Shown here: positions 1 through 5,181 of the stretch, piece by piece | How positions within the stretch are numbered: the stretch's first letter is position 1 | Layout: each line of letters opens with the position of its first letter | Assembly: GCA_021162325.1 (NCBI GenBank) | Contig: JAGGYV010000313.1 | Location: 1-5,181 of the forward strand | Length of the DNA stretch: 5,181 nucleotides | Reading direction: 5' to 3' | Origin: Desulfobacteraceae bacterium | Lineage (GTDB): Bacteria > Desulfobacterota > Desulfobacteria > Desulfobacterales > Desulfosalsimonadaceae | Notes under the pieces: generated by a model | The model's input: only the letters and a program-made list of their open reading frames with translations | The model's database searches: none | What the model was told of the DNA's origin: nothing | Program-made: the position numbers and the translations under genes

Positions 1-133
1 AGTGAGGTGCGGATGGATATCCAGGAAATGATTAAAAAGCATACGGATACAATTATTAACGGAAATTTCAGGTCACCGGACATTGTCTGCCGGAACTGTC
101 ATCAAAAACCGGAAGCTTTCAAATTGCATGAGA
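1..133 (+). pseudogene. 5' fragment of a probable transposase-type ORF, cut off at an IS4 remnant
   Basis: An open frame enters from the window edge; possible starts are GTG at 7 and ATG at 13. It encodes about 42 residues with a C-x2-C pair (codons at 88 and 97) followed by HQKPEAFKLHE. This resembles the N-terminal zinc-knuckle region of transposase-like proteins that I recall from Desulfobacteraceae, but the family assignment is from memory and weak. At about position 133 the sequence changes to the antisense of an IS4 transposase. The frame stays open by chance to 255, so the 82-residue reading is a chimera. The protein is therefore 3'-truncated and almost certainly non-functional. It could also be a small unrelated zinc-binding protein. 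Confidence 0.4.
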
Positions 134-613
134 GCCAACATGAACTTTTGCTTTTTTTGATCCTTTTCGATAATCTGCCCAGTACATTGAAAGCACAGCA
201 TCAATCAAAGAGCCATCAATTGATACTATCTCACCGATCCCGGCATATTTTTTAGGCAAAATCTTGCCTGCTTCGGTGCTTAGATTTTGGAATACGTATT
301 CTAACTGTTCGAGACCTCTGGAATTAATGGCTTCAAAAAAGCTGCTTTTTCCAATACCGTCTTTGGGGGCAATGTTTTCACGAGCAAAATCATCTTCTTT
401 TAAAACTTGAACAAGATGGCATCCTGATACATGTTCCTCAAGATGAAAAAAAATTAGTGATTTAAGTTGATCTTCAAAAGTCATTTTTAGCGGTCTGTCC
501 CCCCGGGATTCAAGGACCGGCGTGTGAGAGAGTATTCTTATAATGGGTTGATATAAATTGTAAAACGATAGCGAAGGAAATTTTTTTCCGTACGGTTCGA
601 ATGATCGTGGCAT
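119..613 (-). pseudogene. 3'-truncated IS4-family (DDE) transposase
   Basis: The 164-residue reading begins at ATG 613-611 (MPRSFEPYGKK). A GTG at 652 would add 13 residues without family character. The frame holds the N-terminal helical region of an IS4-type transposase (EDQLKSLIFFHLEEH, residues 47-61) and the start of the DDE catalytic domain, with the first catalytic Asp at about residue 133 (SIDGSLIDA). Homology stops after KAKVHVG (residue 160, near position 134), where full-length relatives continue, as I recall, with FD and the rest of the catalytic core. The final SHAI and stop come from the neighbouring fragment read antisense. With the second Asp and the Glu missing, it cannot transpose. 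Its start-side flank faces the broken toxin gene. I am confident of the transposase type and of the truncation. Confidence 0.85.
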
Positions 614-623
614 GGTTAACTTC

Positions 624-647
624 TTGTAATAACAGTTAATATTACAA
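624..647. repeat. 8-bp perfect inverted repeat upstream of the IS4 transposase start
   Basis: The arms are ttgtaata (624-631) and tattacaa (640-647), separated by 8 nt. The repeat lies 10-35 nt upstream of the transposase ATG on the minus strand. In a transcript it could form a weak AT-rich hairpin near the translation start. Some insertion sequences use such structures to block read-through translation, but here the function is only a guess. The surrounding 614-741 stretch is AT-rich and I see no gene in it. Confidence 0.35.
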
Positions 648-741
648 ATCACCGCGAATTTTTTTATTTATTTGTCAAGAAAAAAATCACCATCGCACAC
701 ATTTTTTATTTAATTTTTAACTGCTTATGTAAAAACCTAAC

Positions 742-1041
742 CGGACAGTACTGGCTCAAACCAAACAAAGACCAGTCCTTGTGTTGTCGCAACATACCAA
801 TTTTGGAAATAAAATTGGTCATTCTGTTTTGGCAATGATCACAAGCCGAAAAAACGCTCCATGGCCATTGGACTGTGAAATTATTAATAAAAAAACAGTC
901 GGGAGTATCATCGCCCTCAGTTGTGAGGATGAAGTTGTTCACCCTTGATAATAGGTTTATCATAAAAAAATCGGTCATTTGTCAGATAACGATCAAAAAA
1001 AGGTCAAACAAAGCCTCTCACAAATTTTTGATTACCTTTAA
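742..1041 (+). pseudogene. Broken PemK/MazF-family toxin gene with two frameshifts in poly-A tracts
   Basis: MazF/PemK toxins are ribosome-independent or ribosome-associated endoribonucleases, normally paired with an upstream antitoxin. Reading 742-895 gives a strand typical of the family (QRPVLVLS), then NFGNKIGHSVLAMITS and APWPLDCEI. At the A7 run 889-895 the homology moves to the +1 frame and gives GVSSPSVVRMKLFTLDNRFIIKK. At the second A7 run, 964-970, it returns to the original frame (IGHLSDNDQKKVKQSLSQIFDYL, TAA 1039-1041). PSVVRMKLFTLD and the IG.LS end are hallmark PemK/MazF positions. In the uncorrected frame TGA and TAA occur at 946-951. The first 15-20 residues and any antitoxin gene are missing upstream, next to the IS4 remnant. 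It is most likely a pseudogene, although homopolymer sequencing error could account for both shifts. The stop is 20 bp before truC. Confidence 0.8.
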
Positions 1042-1061
1042 TTTTTAAATAACAATAATTG

Positions 1062-1076
1062 ATGATGATGATGATG
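1062..1076 (+). repeat. Five tandem ATG codons at the truC start
   Basis: Five in-frame ATG triplets follow a TTG (1059) and precede ACA. All are in the truC frame, so gain or loss of triplets by slippage would keep the frame and change only the number of start codons. No purine-rich ribosome binding site is visible in the AT-rich 20 bp between the toxin remnant stop (1041) and this cluster. The choice of start is therefore open, and 1062 is given as the outermost ATG. Confidence 0.9.
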
Positions 1077-1805
1077 ACAAACACGCAGGAACTTGACATA
1101 TTATACAAAGACGAACAATTTATCGCGGTCAACAAACCATCCGGCTTACTGGTACACCGAAGTCCAATTGATAAAAGAGAAAAAACATTCGCTGTCCAGA
1201 TGATCCGCAACCAGATCAATCAGCAGGTGTACCCGGTCCATCGATTGGATCGTCCCACATCCGGCGTGCTTTTATTTGCCTTAAATTCGGAAATTGCCAA
1301 AAAATTCGCTCACCTTTTTCAGACCGGTCAGGTCCGAAAAAAATACATCGCGGTGGTCCGGGGATATATTCCGGAACAGGGGACCATTGATCATCCGCTA
1401 AAGGAAATAAAAGACCGGTATATCCGCCGAAAAAAAGACTTCACTGAAAAAACATATCCGGCCATCACGAAATTCAACCGTCTGGCAACCATTGAGCTTC
1501 CGTTTGCGGTGGACAAATACCCAACGAGCCGGTATTCCCTTGCGGAACTTTCACCCAAAACCGGCCGGCGCCATCAGTTGCGGCGGCATATGAAGCATCT
1601 GTCCCATCCCATTATCGGCGACACCCGGCATGGAAAAGATGTTCATAATAAATTTTTCTTAAATCAATTTAACTGCAAACGCCTGCTGCTGGCAGCTGTT
1701 GAAATGGGTTTCACCCACCCGAAAACCGGGATCGACGTTTTAATCACTGCGTCCCCGAACCGGGCGTTTACCTTAATTTTAGAACGATTTAACTGGAAAA
1801 TATAA
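1062..1805 (+). CDS. truC: tRNA pseudouridine synthase TruC (RluA-type family)
   Basis: TruC converts uridine 65 of tRNA to pseudouridine in the cytoplasm. Numbered from the last ATG of the start cluster (1074), the 243-residue protein opens with LDILYKDEQFIAVNKPSGLLVHRS. It carries the catalytic motif HRLDRPTSGVLL with Asp59, then RKKYIAVVRGY, AELSPKTGRRHQLRRHMKHLSHPIIGDTRHG, and the C-terminal THPKTG. The order and wording follow E. coli TruC closely (HRLDRPTSGVLL, PKTGRKHQLRRH, HPIIGD). The length is close to the 260 residues of the E. coli enzyme and all key residues are present. Five ATG codons in a row (1062-1076) make the exact start uncertain, and I see no clear Shine-Dalgarno sequence. 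A second copy of its last 47 codons lies beyond the FAAL gene. The gene converges on the FAAL gene with an 8-bp gap and no evident terminator. Confidence 0.93.
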   Translation: MMMMMTNTQELDILYKDEQFIAVNKPSGLLVHRSPIDKREKTFAVQMIRNQINQQVYPVHRLDRPTSGVLLFALNSEIAKKFAHLFQTGQVRKKYIAVVRGYIPEQGTIDHPLKEIKDRYIRRKKDFTEKTYPAITKFNRLATIELPFAVDKYPTSRYSLAELSPKTGRRHQLRRHMKHLSHPIIGDTRHGKDVHNKFFLNQFNCKRLLLAAVEMGFTHPKTGIDVLITASPNRAFTLILERFNWKI

Positions 1806-1813
1806 GGGCCTGG

Positions 1814-3571
1814 TCAAACGGCCTGGGGCAACCGTTTCTCATGAAGCACCGCGAGATCCCCCTTAAGGAAGAGTTTCTGGTAGTACTGCCGCCGAGGCTT
1901 ACCGCTGGAGGTCTTCTCGAGACTCTGGGGCGCCACAAACACTACGGTTTGCACCGACAGGCCGTGCCCCTTGGAGACGGCACCCTGAACAGTTTTTACG
2001 GCCAAGGCCCAGAACTCATTTAGAGATTCCGTTCCCGGGCTCTCGGACAGAGCATCGGCAGGAAGCCGGCGTTTATCCACCTCCGCAATAATAACAAGTT
2101 CTTCGGCACCGTTGATACGCTCCGAGATGGCCGCGCAGGCCCCCATACGAACCGGAGCGCCGGATTGCTGCACGGTGAGTTCGATGTCGCTCGGGTAGTG
2201 GTTTCGTCCGGCAATGATAATCAGATCCTTTAAACGGCCGGTCAGATATATCTCGCCCTCCGCAACAAATCCCAGATCCCCGGTACGGAGAAAAGGTCCC
2301 TCGTTTGTGTCGGCAAGACGCCCCTCAAATGTGGTTGCGGATTCCTCCGGCAGTCCCCAATACACACCAGGCACACTGGGGCCTTGCACCCATAGCTCGC
2401 CAATCTGGTTAGGCTTGGACGGGATGAGTGTGACAGGATCAACGGCGATCACCTGGTGGCCGGTTCCCGGACTTCCGCAACTGACAATATTTCGCTCGCC
2501 GGTCGCGTTGTCGGCCAGGACACGGACAGTGTGTGTCTCCAGGTCCGTTGCGCTCAGCGTGAGCACCTTTGGGGGCTGAGTCATCGACTTCAACCCGGCC
2601 ACAAAGAGAACGGACTCAGCCATGCCATAACAGGGCATGAAAGTTTGCGGCCGAAACCCGTACGGCCCGAACTTTTTGATGAAGTCTTCCAGCGTCTGCT
2701 GAAGAACTGGCTCTCCCCCATTTCCCGCTATTACCCAATGACTCAGGTCAAGCCCCTCACACTCTTCTGGCTTGATCCGCCGCGTCGAGTACGCGTAGCC
2801 GAAGTTCGGGCAGGCGGTGTTGGCGATCTTATAGTGACTCATCGCGCGCAGCCACCGCACCGGCTTTAAAAGAAAATCCATAGGAGACATCAATGTAGAC
2901 TCATACCCATAGTACACCGGGCCCAACACGTGTCCGACCAGGCACAAGTCATGATAATGAGGCGCCCACACCATCGATGGTTTTGTCGAATCAAGGCGCA
3001 GCATCTCTCCCATCACGCGAATATTCGACACGGCGTTAGCGTGGCTGACAGCGACCCCTTTGGGATGACCGGTGGAGCCTGACGTGAACTGCAAGTAGGC
3101 AACTTCATTCATCTCAATCCGGGGGCCGGCCCAGTCGGTCACAACACGGTCCGTCACCGCCTTAAAGGTAACAGGCAACTCGGAGGCCCCCACCGATTCG
3201 GCCATTTCAGCCAATTGCTGATTGGTTAAGGCAGTCGAAGCACCGCAGGCCTCGGCGGTTTTCAGTATCCTGCCAAGCGGATTTTTGCTGCGGGGATTGG
3301 GCAACGGGACTGGAACTGCCCGCGCCCCGGCGAGGAGGCATCCATAAAACGCCTTCACAAAATCGAGGCCTGGCGGAAAAACGAGCAGGACGTTTGAACC
3401 CGCAAGACCTTGTTCAACCAAGTCTTCAGCCACTCCGGCGCTCTGGTGATAAAGTTCAGAAAAAGTCCACTCTATGATCGGCCCGTCCAATTCGCCGTTT
3501 CCCATAAACCGAAAAGCCAGGTCATTTGCGTTTCCAATGGCTCGATCCTTTAAAAAATCAATAATTGTCAT
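1814..3571 (-). CDS. Fatty acyl-AMP ligase (FAAL), ANL adenylating superfamily
   Basis: FAALs activate fatty acids with ATP to acyl-adenylates and pass them to an acyl carrier protein or polyketide/peptide synthase rather than to CoA. The 585-residue protein is full length for the family. Motifs in order: A3 TSGSTGHPKG (163-172), the histidine motif WAPHYHDLCLVG (202-213), GGEPV (285-289), A5 PCYGMAESVLFVAG (313-326), A7 FLRTGDLGF (427-435), hinge GRLKDLIIIAGRNHYPSDIE (445-464) and C-terminal SSGK with catalytic Lys558. GRNHYPSDIE and YGMAESVLFV are characteristic of FAALs rather than acyl-CoA ligases. The start is ATG 3571, with AAGGAGGG at 3584-3591; the TTG at 3580 lies only 3 nt from that site. 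No signal peptide or carrier domain is visible, and no carrier protein, synthase or thioesterase lies nearby. The body is visibly more GC-rich than the flanking genes, and the gene sits between truC and a truC tail, which suggests transfer. The natural substrate and acceptor cannot be read from the sequence. Confidence 0.9.
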   Translation of the reverse strand: MTIIDFLKDRAIGNANDLAFRFMGNGELDGPIIEWTFSELYHQSAGVAEDLVEQGLAGSNVLLVFPPGLDFVKAFYGCLLAGARAVPVPLPNPRSKNPLGRILKTAEACGASTALTNQQLAEMAESVGASELPVTFKAVTDRVVTDWAGPRIEMNEVAYLQFTSGSTGHPKGVAVSHANAVSNIRVMGEMLRLDSTKPSMVWAPHYHDLCLVGHVLGPVYYGYESTLMSPMDFLLKPVRWLRAMSHYKIANTACPNFGYAYSTRRIKPEECEGLDLSHWVIAGNGGEPVLQQTLEDFIKKFGPYGFRPQTFMPCYGMAESVLFVAGLKSMTQPPKVLTLSATDLETHTVRVLADNATGERNIVSCGSPGTGHQVIAVDPVTLIPSKPNQIGELWVQGPSVPGVYWGLPEESATTFEGRLADTNEGPFLRTGDLGFVAEGEIYLTGRLKDLIIIAGRNHYPSDIELTVQQSGAPVRMGACAAISERINGAEELVIIAEVDKRRLPADALSESPGTESLNEFWALAVKTVQGAVSKGHGLSVQTVVFVAPQSLEKTSSGKPRRQYYQKLFLKGDLAVLHEKRLPQAV

Positions 3572-3583
3572 TTTAACCAAAAA

Positions 3584-3591
3584 CCCTCCTT
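3584..3591 (-). promoter_or_regulatory. Shine-Dalgarno of the FAAL gene
   Basis: On the minus strand this reads AAGGAGGG, a strong match to the anti-Shine-Dalgarno sequence. It is 12 nt from ATG 3571, slightly long but workable, and only 3 nt from the alternative TTG at 3580, which is too close. It therefore favours the ATG start. Confidence 0.7.
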
Positions 3592-3649
3592 ATATTTTCT
3601 ATATTGATAGGACTAACGATAAAAGCCCTTCACAAAAAAGTTTCTATGA

Positions 3650-3678
3650 TATATATTCCAAATCAGTTTAATTGTAAA
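3650..3678 (-). promoter_or_regulatory. Candidate sigma-70-type promoter for the FAAL gene
   Basis: On the minus strand TTTACA (3678-3673; 5 of 6 consensus positions) is followed after exactly 17 nt by TATATA (3655-3650; 4 of 6). Transcription would start near 3643, giving a leader of about 70 nt before ATG 3571. The -35 box lies inside the truC 3' remnant and the -10 box just beyond its clear homology. If real, the promoter arose at the insertion junction. In AT-rich DNA such matches occur by chance, hence the modest confidence. Confidence 0.35.
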
Positions 3679-3804
3679 GGTCTGTTACTGATGGTTATTG
3701 AAATGCATTTCATTCATCCGAAAACCGGCGCCGATGTTCTGATTACTGCGGCACCAAACCGGGCGTTTTCTTTAATTTTAAACCAATTTAACTGGAAATT
3801 TTGA
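3661..3804 (+). pseudogene. Detached, diverged 3' end of a truC gene (last 47 codons)
   Basis: The reading NQFNCKGLLL...FNWKF matches TruC residues 197-243 (NQFNCKRLLL...FNWKI) without gaps, 35 of 47 residues identical by my count. Shared blocks include HPKTG, DVLITA and PNRAF. Many differences are silent third-position changes (caa/cag, aac/aat, tgc/tgt, gac/gat, atc/att), so the two copies diverged while both were under selection as protein-coding genes. Upstream of 3661 the homology fades (perhaps HKKVS against GKDVH). The catalytic part is absent, so this is a remnant. Its TGA (3802-3804) overlaps the ATG of the DUF3820 gene, preserving the ancestral truC-DUF3820 junction. It is more AT-rich than the corresponding part of the intact truC. 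Confidence 0.88.
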
Positions 3805-4052
3805 TGAACACTGACGACCAGTCTCCCGGAATGCAGATTCCGGACGCCCAATATCTAATCAAACTGGCACACACTAAAATGCCCTTTGGAAAATATACCG
3901 GGGTCCGCCTGGTGGACCTGCCGGAACCCTATGTGATCTGGTTTGCACAAAAAGGATTTCCAAAAGGGGAATTGGGGGAAATGCTTCAAAATGTGTATGA
4001 GATTAAAATTAATGGTCTTGAGTATTTATTTAAACCGTTAATTAATGATTGA
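3804..4052 (+). CDS. DUF3820 family protein
   Basis: This small soluble protein of 82 residues has the pattern MPFGKYTGVRLVDLPEPYVIWFAQKGFPKGELGEMLQ (about residues 26-62) followed by VYEIKINGLEYLFKPL, which I recognise as the DUF3820 family. Pfam describes that family as a putative quorum-sensing-regulated virulence factor; no enzymatic activity is established as far as I know. There is no signal peptide or membrane segment. ATG 3804 is the natural start because it shares one base with the stop of the truC remnant (TGATG), a translational-coupling arrangement. Only a weak GGA lies upstream, so initiation may depend on coupling. Now that the upstream truC has been reduced to a headless tail and the FAAL gene runs the other way, its expression is uncertain. 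Confidence 0.85.
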   Translation: MNTDDQSPGMQIPDAQYLIKLAHTKMPFGKYTGVRLVDLPEPYVIWFAQKGFPKGELGEMLQNVYEIKINGLEYLFKPLIND

Positions 4053-4075
4053 ATAGATACTTTTTTATTCAATCA
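4046..4075. repeat. 10-bp perfect inverted repeat across the DUF3820 stop codon
   Basis: The arms tgattgaata (4046-4055) and tattcaatca (4066-4075) are perfect complements around a 10-nt loop containing most of a T run. The stop codon (4050-4052) lies in the left arm. The stem is AT-rich and the T run is in the loop, so it is not a standard intrinsic terminator, although it could still help end transcription of the DUF3820 gene. The right arm overlaps the 9-bp direct repeat next to the following element. Confidence 0.45.
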
Positions 4076-4252
4076 ATACCTGACGGCTTCGTAAAAAGTC
4101 CAAATTCTTTGTTGCGCTGCATTCCTCGTTTCTTCAAAGTACACTCAGTACATATCATCACTCAGAATTTACGCGACTTGCCAATTTTATGGGATTGGTG
4201 AACTTTTATACTTTGCCGTCGGAATCTGACTTTTTACGAGACTATCAATACC
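4072..4252. mobile_element. MITE-like non-coding element with terminal inverted repeats and flanking direct repeats
   Basis: The left end tgacggcttcgtaaaaagtc (4081-4100) and the reverse complement of the right end at 4228-4247 agree at 16 of 20 positions, with a perfect 12-bp core tcgtaaaaagtc. The 9-bp sequence atcaatacc occurs immediately left (4072-4080) and again at 4244-4252. The right copy overlaps the last 4 bp of the right terminal repeat, so the true target duplication could be as short as 5 bp (atacc). No ORF is present, so movement would need a transposase supplied in trans. I recall similar repeats with such ends in many Desulfobacteraceae genomes, but this is memory, not a search. 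The element sits between the convergent DUF3820 and lipoprotein genes, and the right direct repeat abuts the lipoprotein stop codon. Confidence 0.75.
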
Positions 4253-4864
4253 TTATTTCATTGATATTATATTGTTTTTCTGTAAATCTTCAATAACAAC
4301 CTGTATTACATCATTAATAATTTCATTTTTTGAATCTTTATTCCACGTTTTTGACACCCCGGACCAGATGAGTTGTTCTGTTTTAACATCATATAAATTC
4401 GTTTCCAGCCGAACAATTTTCTTTGTACTGGAATAGCCTGGTTGATTCGCATAACCGTAAACAAATCCATAATAACTATAAAAACTTGTCCTGCTGCGTG
4501 CATCTCGGGTACGGACTTCTTTATCTTCTATACTTTTCACGTGTGTAATAATAACCGCATCATTTTGAAATTTTTTAACCGTATTCAAAATATCCTCTTT
4601 TTCTAGTTTTAAATCCGGCGGCATGGGTATTACATCCGCGCTTGATAAAGCCTCAACGCCAACTGCTTTCAAAGCAGCGACAAATTTATTTTCAAAAGAC
4701 ACCCGATTTTTTTCTTTGTCTTCTATTCCTATTACAAGAATATCGGATACAGGTTTTCCTATGAATTTTTTATTGACCTGCTTTTGAGTTAATTTGGTCC
4801 CTGAACATGAAATAATAAAAAAAATAAAAATAAAACAAAACCATTTAATAGAATTTTTTTTCAT
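4253..4864 (-). CDS. Hypothetical outer-membrane-type lipoprotein
   Basis: The 203-residue protein starts with MKKNSIKW, a hydrophobic stretch (residues 9-19) and the lipobox IISC with lipidation Cys20. Ser at +2 predicts release to the outer membrane rather than inner-membrane retention. The mature part begins with SDILVIGIEDKEKNRVSFENKFVAALKAVGVEALSSADVIP (about residues 39-79), which looks like an alternating beta/alpha fold. A Tyr/Gly-rich stretch (YSYYGFVYGYANQPGYSS) follows, then VRLETNLYDVKTEQLIWSG and a C-terminal helix. The overall pattern resembles small bacterial lipoproteins of the DUF4136/GNA1162-like kind, but I cannot assign a family. GGAGG at 4871-4875 is 6 nt from ATG 4864-4862 and fixes the start. 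Base composition is strongly AT-rich, unlike the FAAL gene. Confidence 0.8.
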   Translation of the reverse strand: MKKNSIKWFCFIFIFFIISCSGTKLTQKQVNKKFIGKPVSDILVIGIEDKEKNRVSFENKFVAALKAVGVEALSSADVIPMPPDLKLEKEDILNTVKKFQNDAVIITHVKSIEDKEVRTRDARSRTSFYSYYGFVYGYANQPGYSSTKKIVRLETNLYDVKTEQLIWSGVSKTWNKDSKNEIINDVIQVVIEDLQKNNIISMK

Positions 4865-4870
4865 TCAACG

Positions 4871-4875
4871 CCTCC
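4871..4875 (-). promoter_or_regulatory. Shine-Dalgarno of the lipoprotein gene
   Basis: GGAGG on the minus strand, 6 nt before the ATG at 4864-4862, a near-ideal spacing that supports this start. Farther upstream, 4876-5002 is an AT-rich stretch in which I see no gene and no convincing promoter. Confidence 0.7.
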
Positions 4876-5002
4876 ACTTTTTTTAAATTTTCACCTTGTT
4901 TCCCATTCAAATAAGAAACTTTTTTATTGTATATATCTACAAAATTTATCTATCATAGCATTATTCCTCTGTCTCTTTATCATCTGCTTTTTTTTTTATA
5001 CA

Positions 5003-5181
5003 TTAATCGATAAACACCCAGCATCCTATATAAAAACCCGGCCTCATTTGTTCAGGCATCGTCAATACGATGTGGCGATAAATCAGGCCTGGATGAAGCA
5101 CTTGGCTGGCTAACAAAATCATCGACTTACTTCTTGGAGCAGGATAAGCAAAAACAACTTTTACAGCTAAACCCTATGCGG
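5003..5181 (-). pseudogene. Decayed IS91-family transposase fragment
   Basis: Read from the right edge, the first frame gives IGFSCKSCFCLSCSKK, then an in-frame TAA (5129-5127), then VDDFVSQ. This matches the zinc-binding part of IS91-type transposases, where I recall FSCKSRFCPSCxKKYVDD; the stop would replace the Tyr codon. At 5102-5105 the frame shifts and continues as VLHPGLIYRHIVLTMPEQMRPGFY, the typical stretch after the zinc ribbon. It then drifts to GCWVFID and a stop at 5003-5005. IS91-family enzymes act as HUH single-strand transposases, but the catalytic HUH and Tyr motifs are not in this piece. A nonsense codon, a frameshift and the early end show it is dead. The N-terminus lies outside the window. 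Confidence 0.75.

Noticed and set aside
706..978. 90-codon minus-strand ORF opposite the toxin remnant
   Set aside because: The plus strand here carries the PemK/MazF homology in three linked frames; the minus ORF shows no family pattern and is its shadow.
2020..2869. Several ORFs of 64-137 codons on both strands inside the FAAL gene
   Set aside because: They lie wholly within the FAAL coding region, which has every ANL motif in order, and show no recognisable domains.
1804..3630. Possible short inverted repeats (aagggcct near 1804, its near-complement near 3623-3630) framing the FAAL segment, and a 7-bp direct repeat ggcctgg at 1807 and 1820
   Set aside because: Too short and imperfect to distinguish from chance; the truC tail duplication explains the borders better than a transposon would.
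5006..5181. Plus-strand open frame running to the window edge (GLDEALGWLTKSS...)
   Set aside because: It has no ATG, GTG or TTG start in its first part and lies antisense to clear IS91 transposase homology.
1..5181. CRISPR array, tRNA or rRNA gene
   Set aside because: No regularly spaced repeats and no tRNA- or rRNA-like sequence were seen on either strand.

Overview
This window looks like an accessory stretch of a genome from the Desulfobacterota (Desulfobacteraceae-like). That is an inference from three things I recognise rather than from a marker gene: the style of the IS4 and IS91 transposase remnants, a short element with cttcgtaaaaagtc-type ends that I associate with that group, and the truC/DUF3820 pairing. 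Only four genes look intact: truC, a fatty acyl-AMP ligase (FAAL), a DUF3820 protein and a lipoprotein. The rest is mobile-element or toxin debris.

Layout. Positions 1-133 hold the 5' part of a transposase-like ORF (+). It is joined tail to tail to a 3'-truncated IS4-type transposase (-, to 613). After a 130-bp AT-rich stretch, 742-1041 (+) holds a broken PemK/MazF toxin gene. It becomes visible only when two frameshifts, both in runs of seven A, are corrected. truC (+) follows 20 bp later and opens with five consecutive ATG codons. The FAAL gene (-) converges on truC with 8 bp between the stop codons.

Upstream of the FAAL gene is a second, diverged copy of the last 47 codons of truC (3661-3804). 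Its stop overlaps the start of the DUF3820 gene (TGATG). The ancestral order was therefore probably truC-DUF3820, translationally coupled. A segment carrying another truC (or its 3' part) plus the FAAL gene seems to have been spliced in, leaving the old truC tail behind. A plausible FAAL promoter lies in this tail.

Between the convergent DUF3820 and lipoprotein genes sits a MITE-like element of about 165 bp with 20-bp imperfect terminal inverted repeats and a flanking 9-bp direct repeat. Without it the two stop codons would be only 28 bp apart. The right edge (5003-5181, -) is a decayed IS91-family transposase.

How the genes work together: truC modifies tRNA. The FAAL activates a fatty acid as acyl-AMP for an acceptor, normally an acyl carrier protein, that is not encoded here. 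I see no evidence for a new multi-gene system. The most informative signals are the FAAL insertion scar at truC and the concealed toxin gene.
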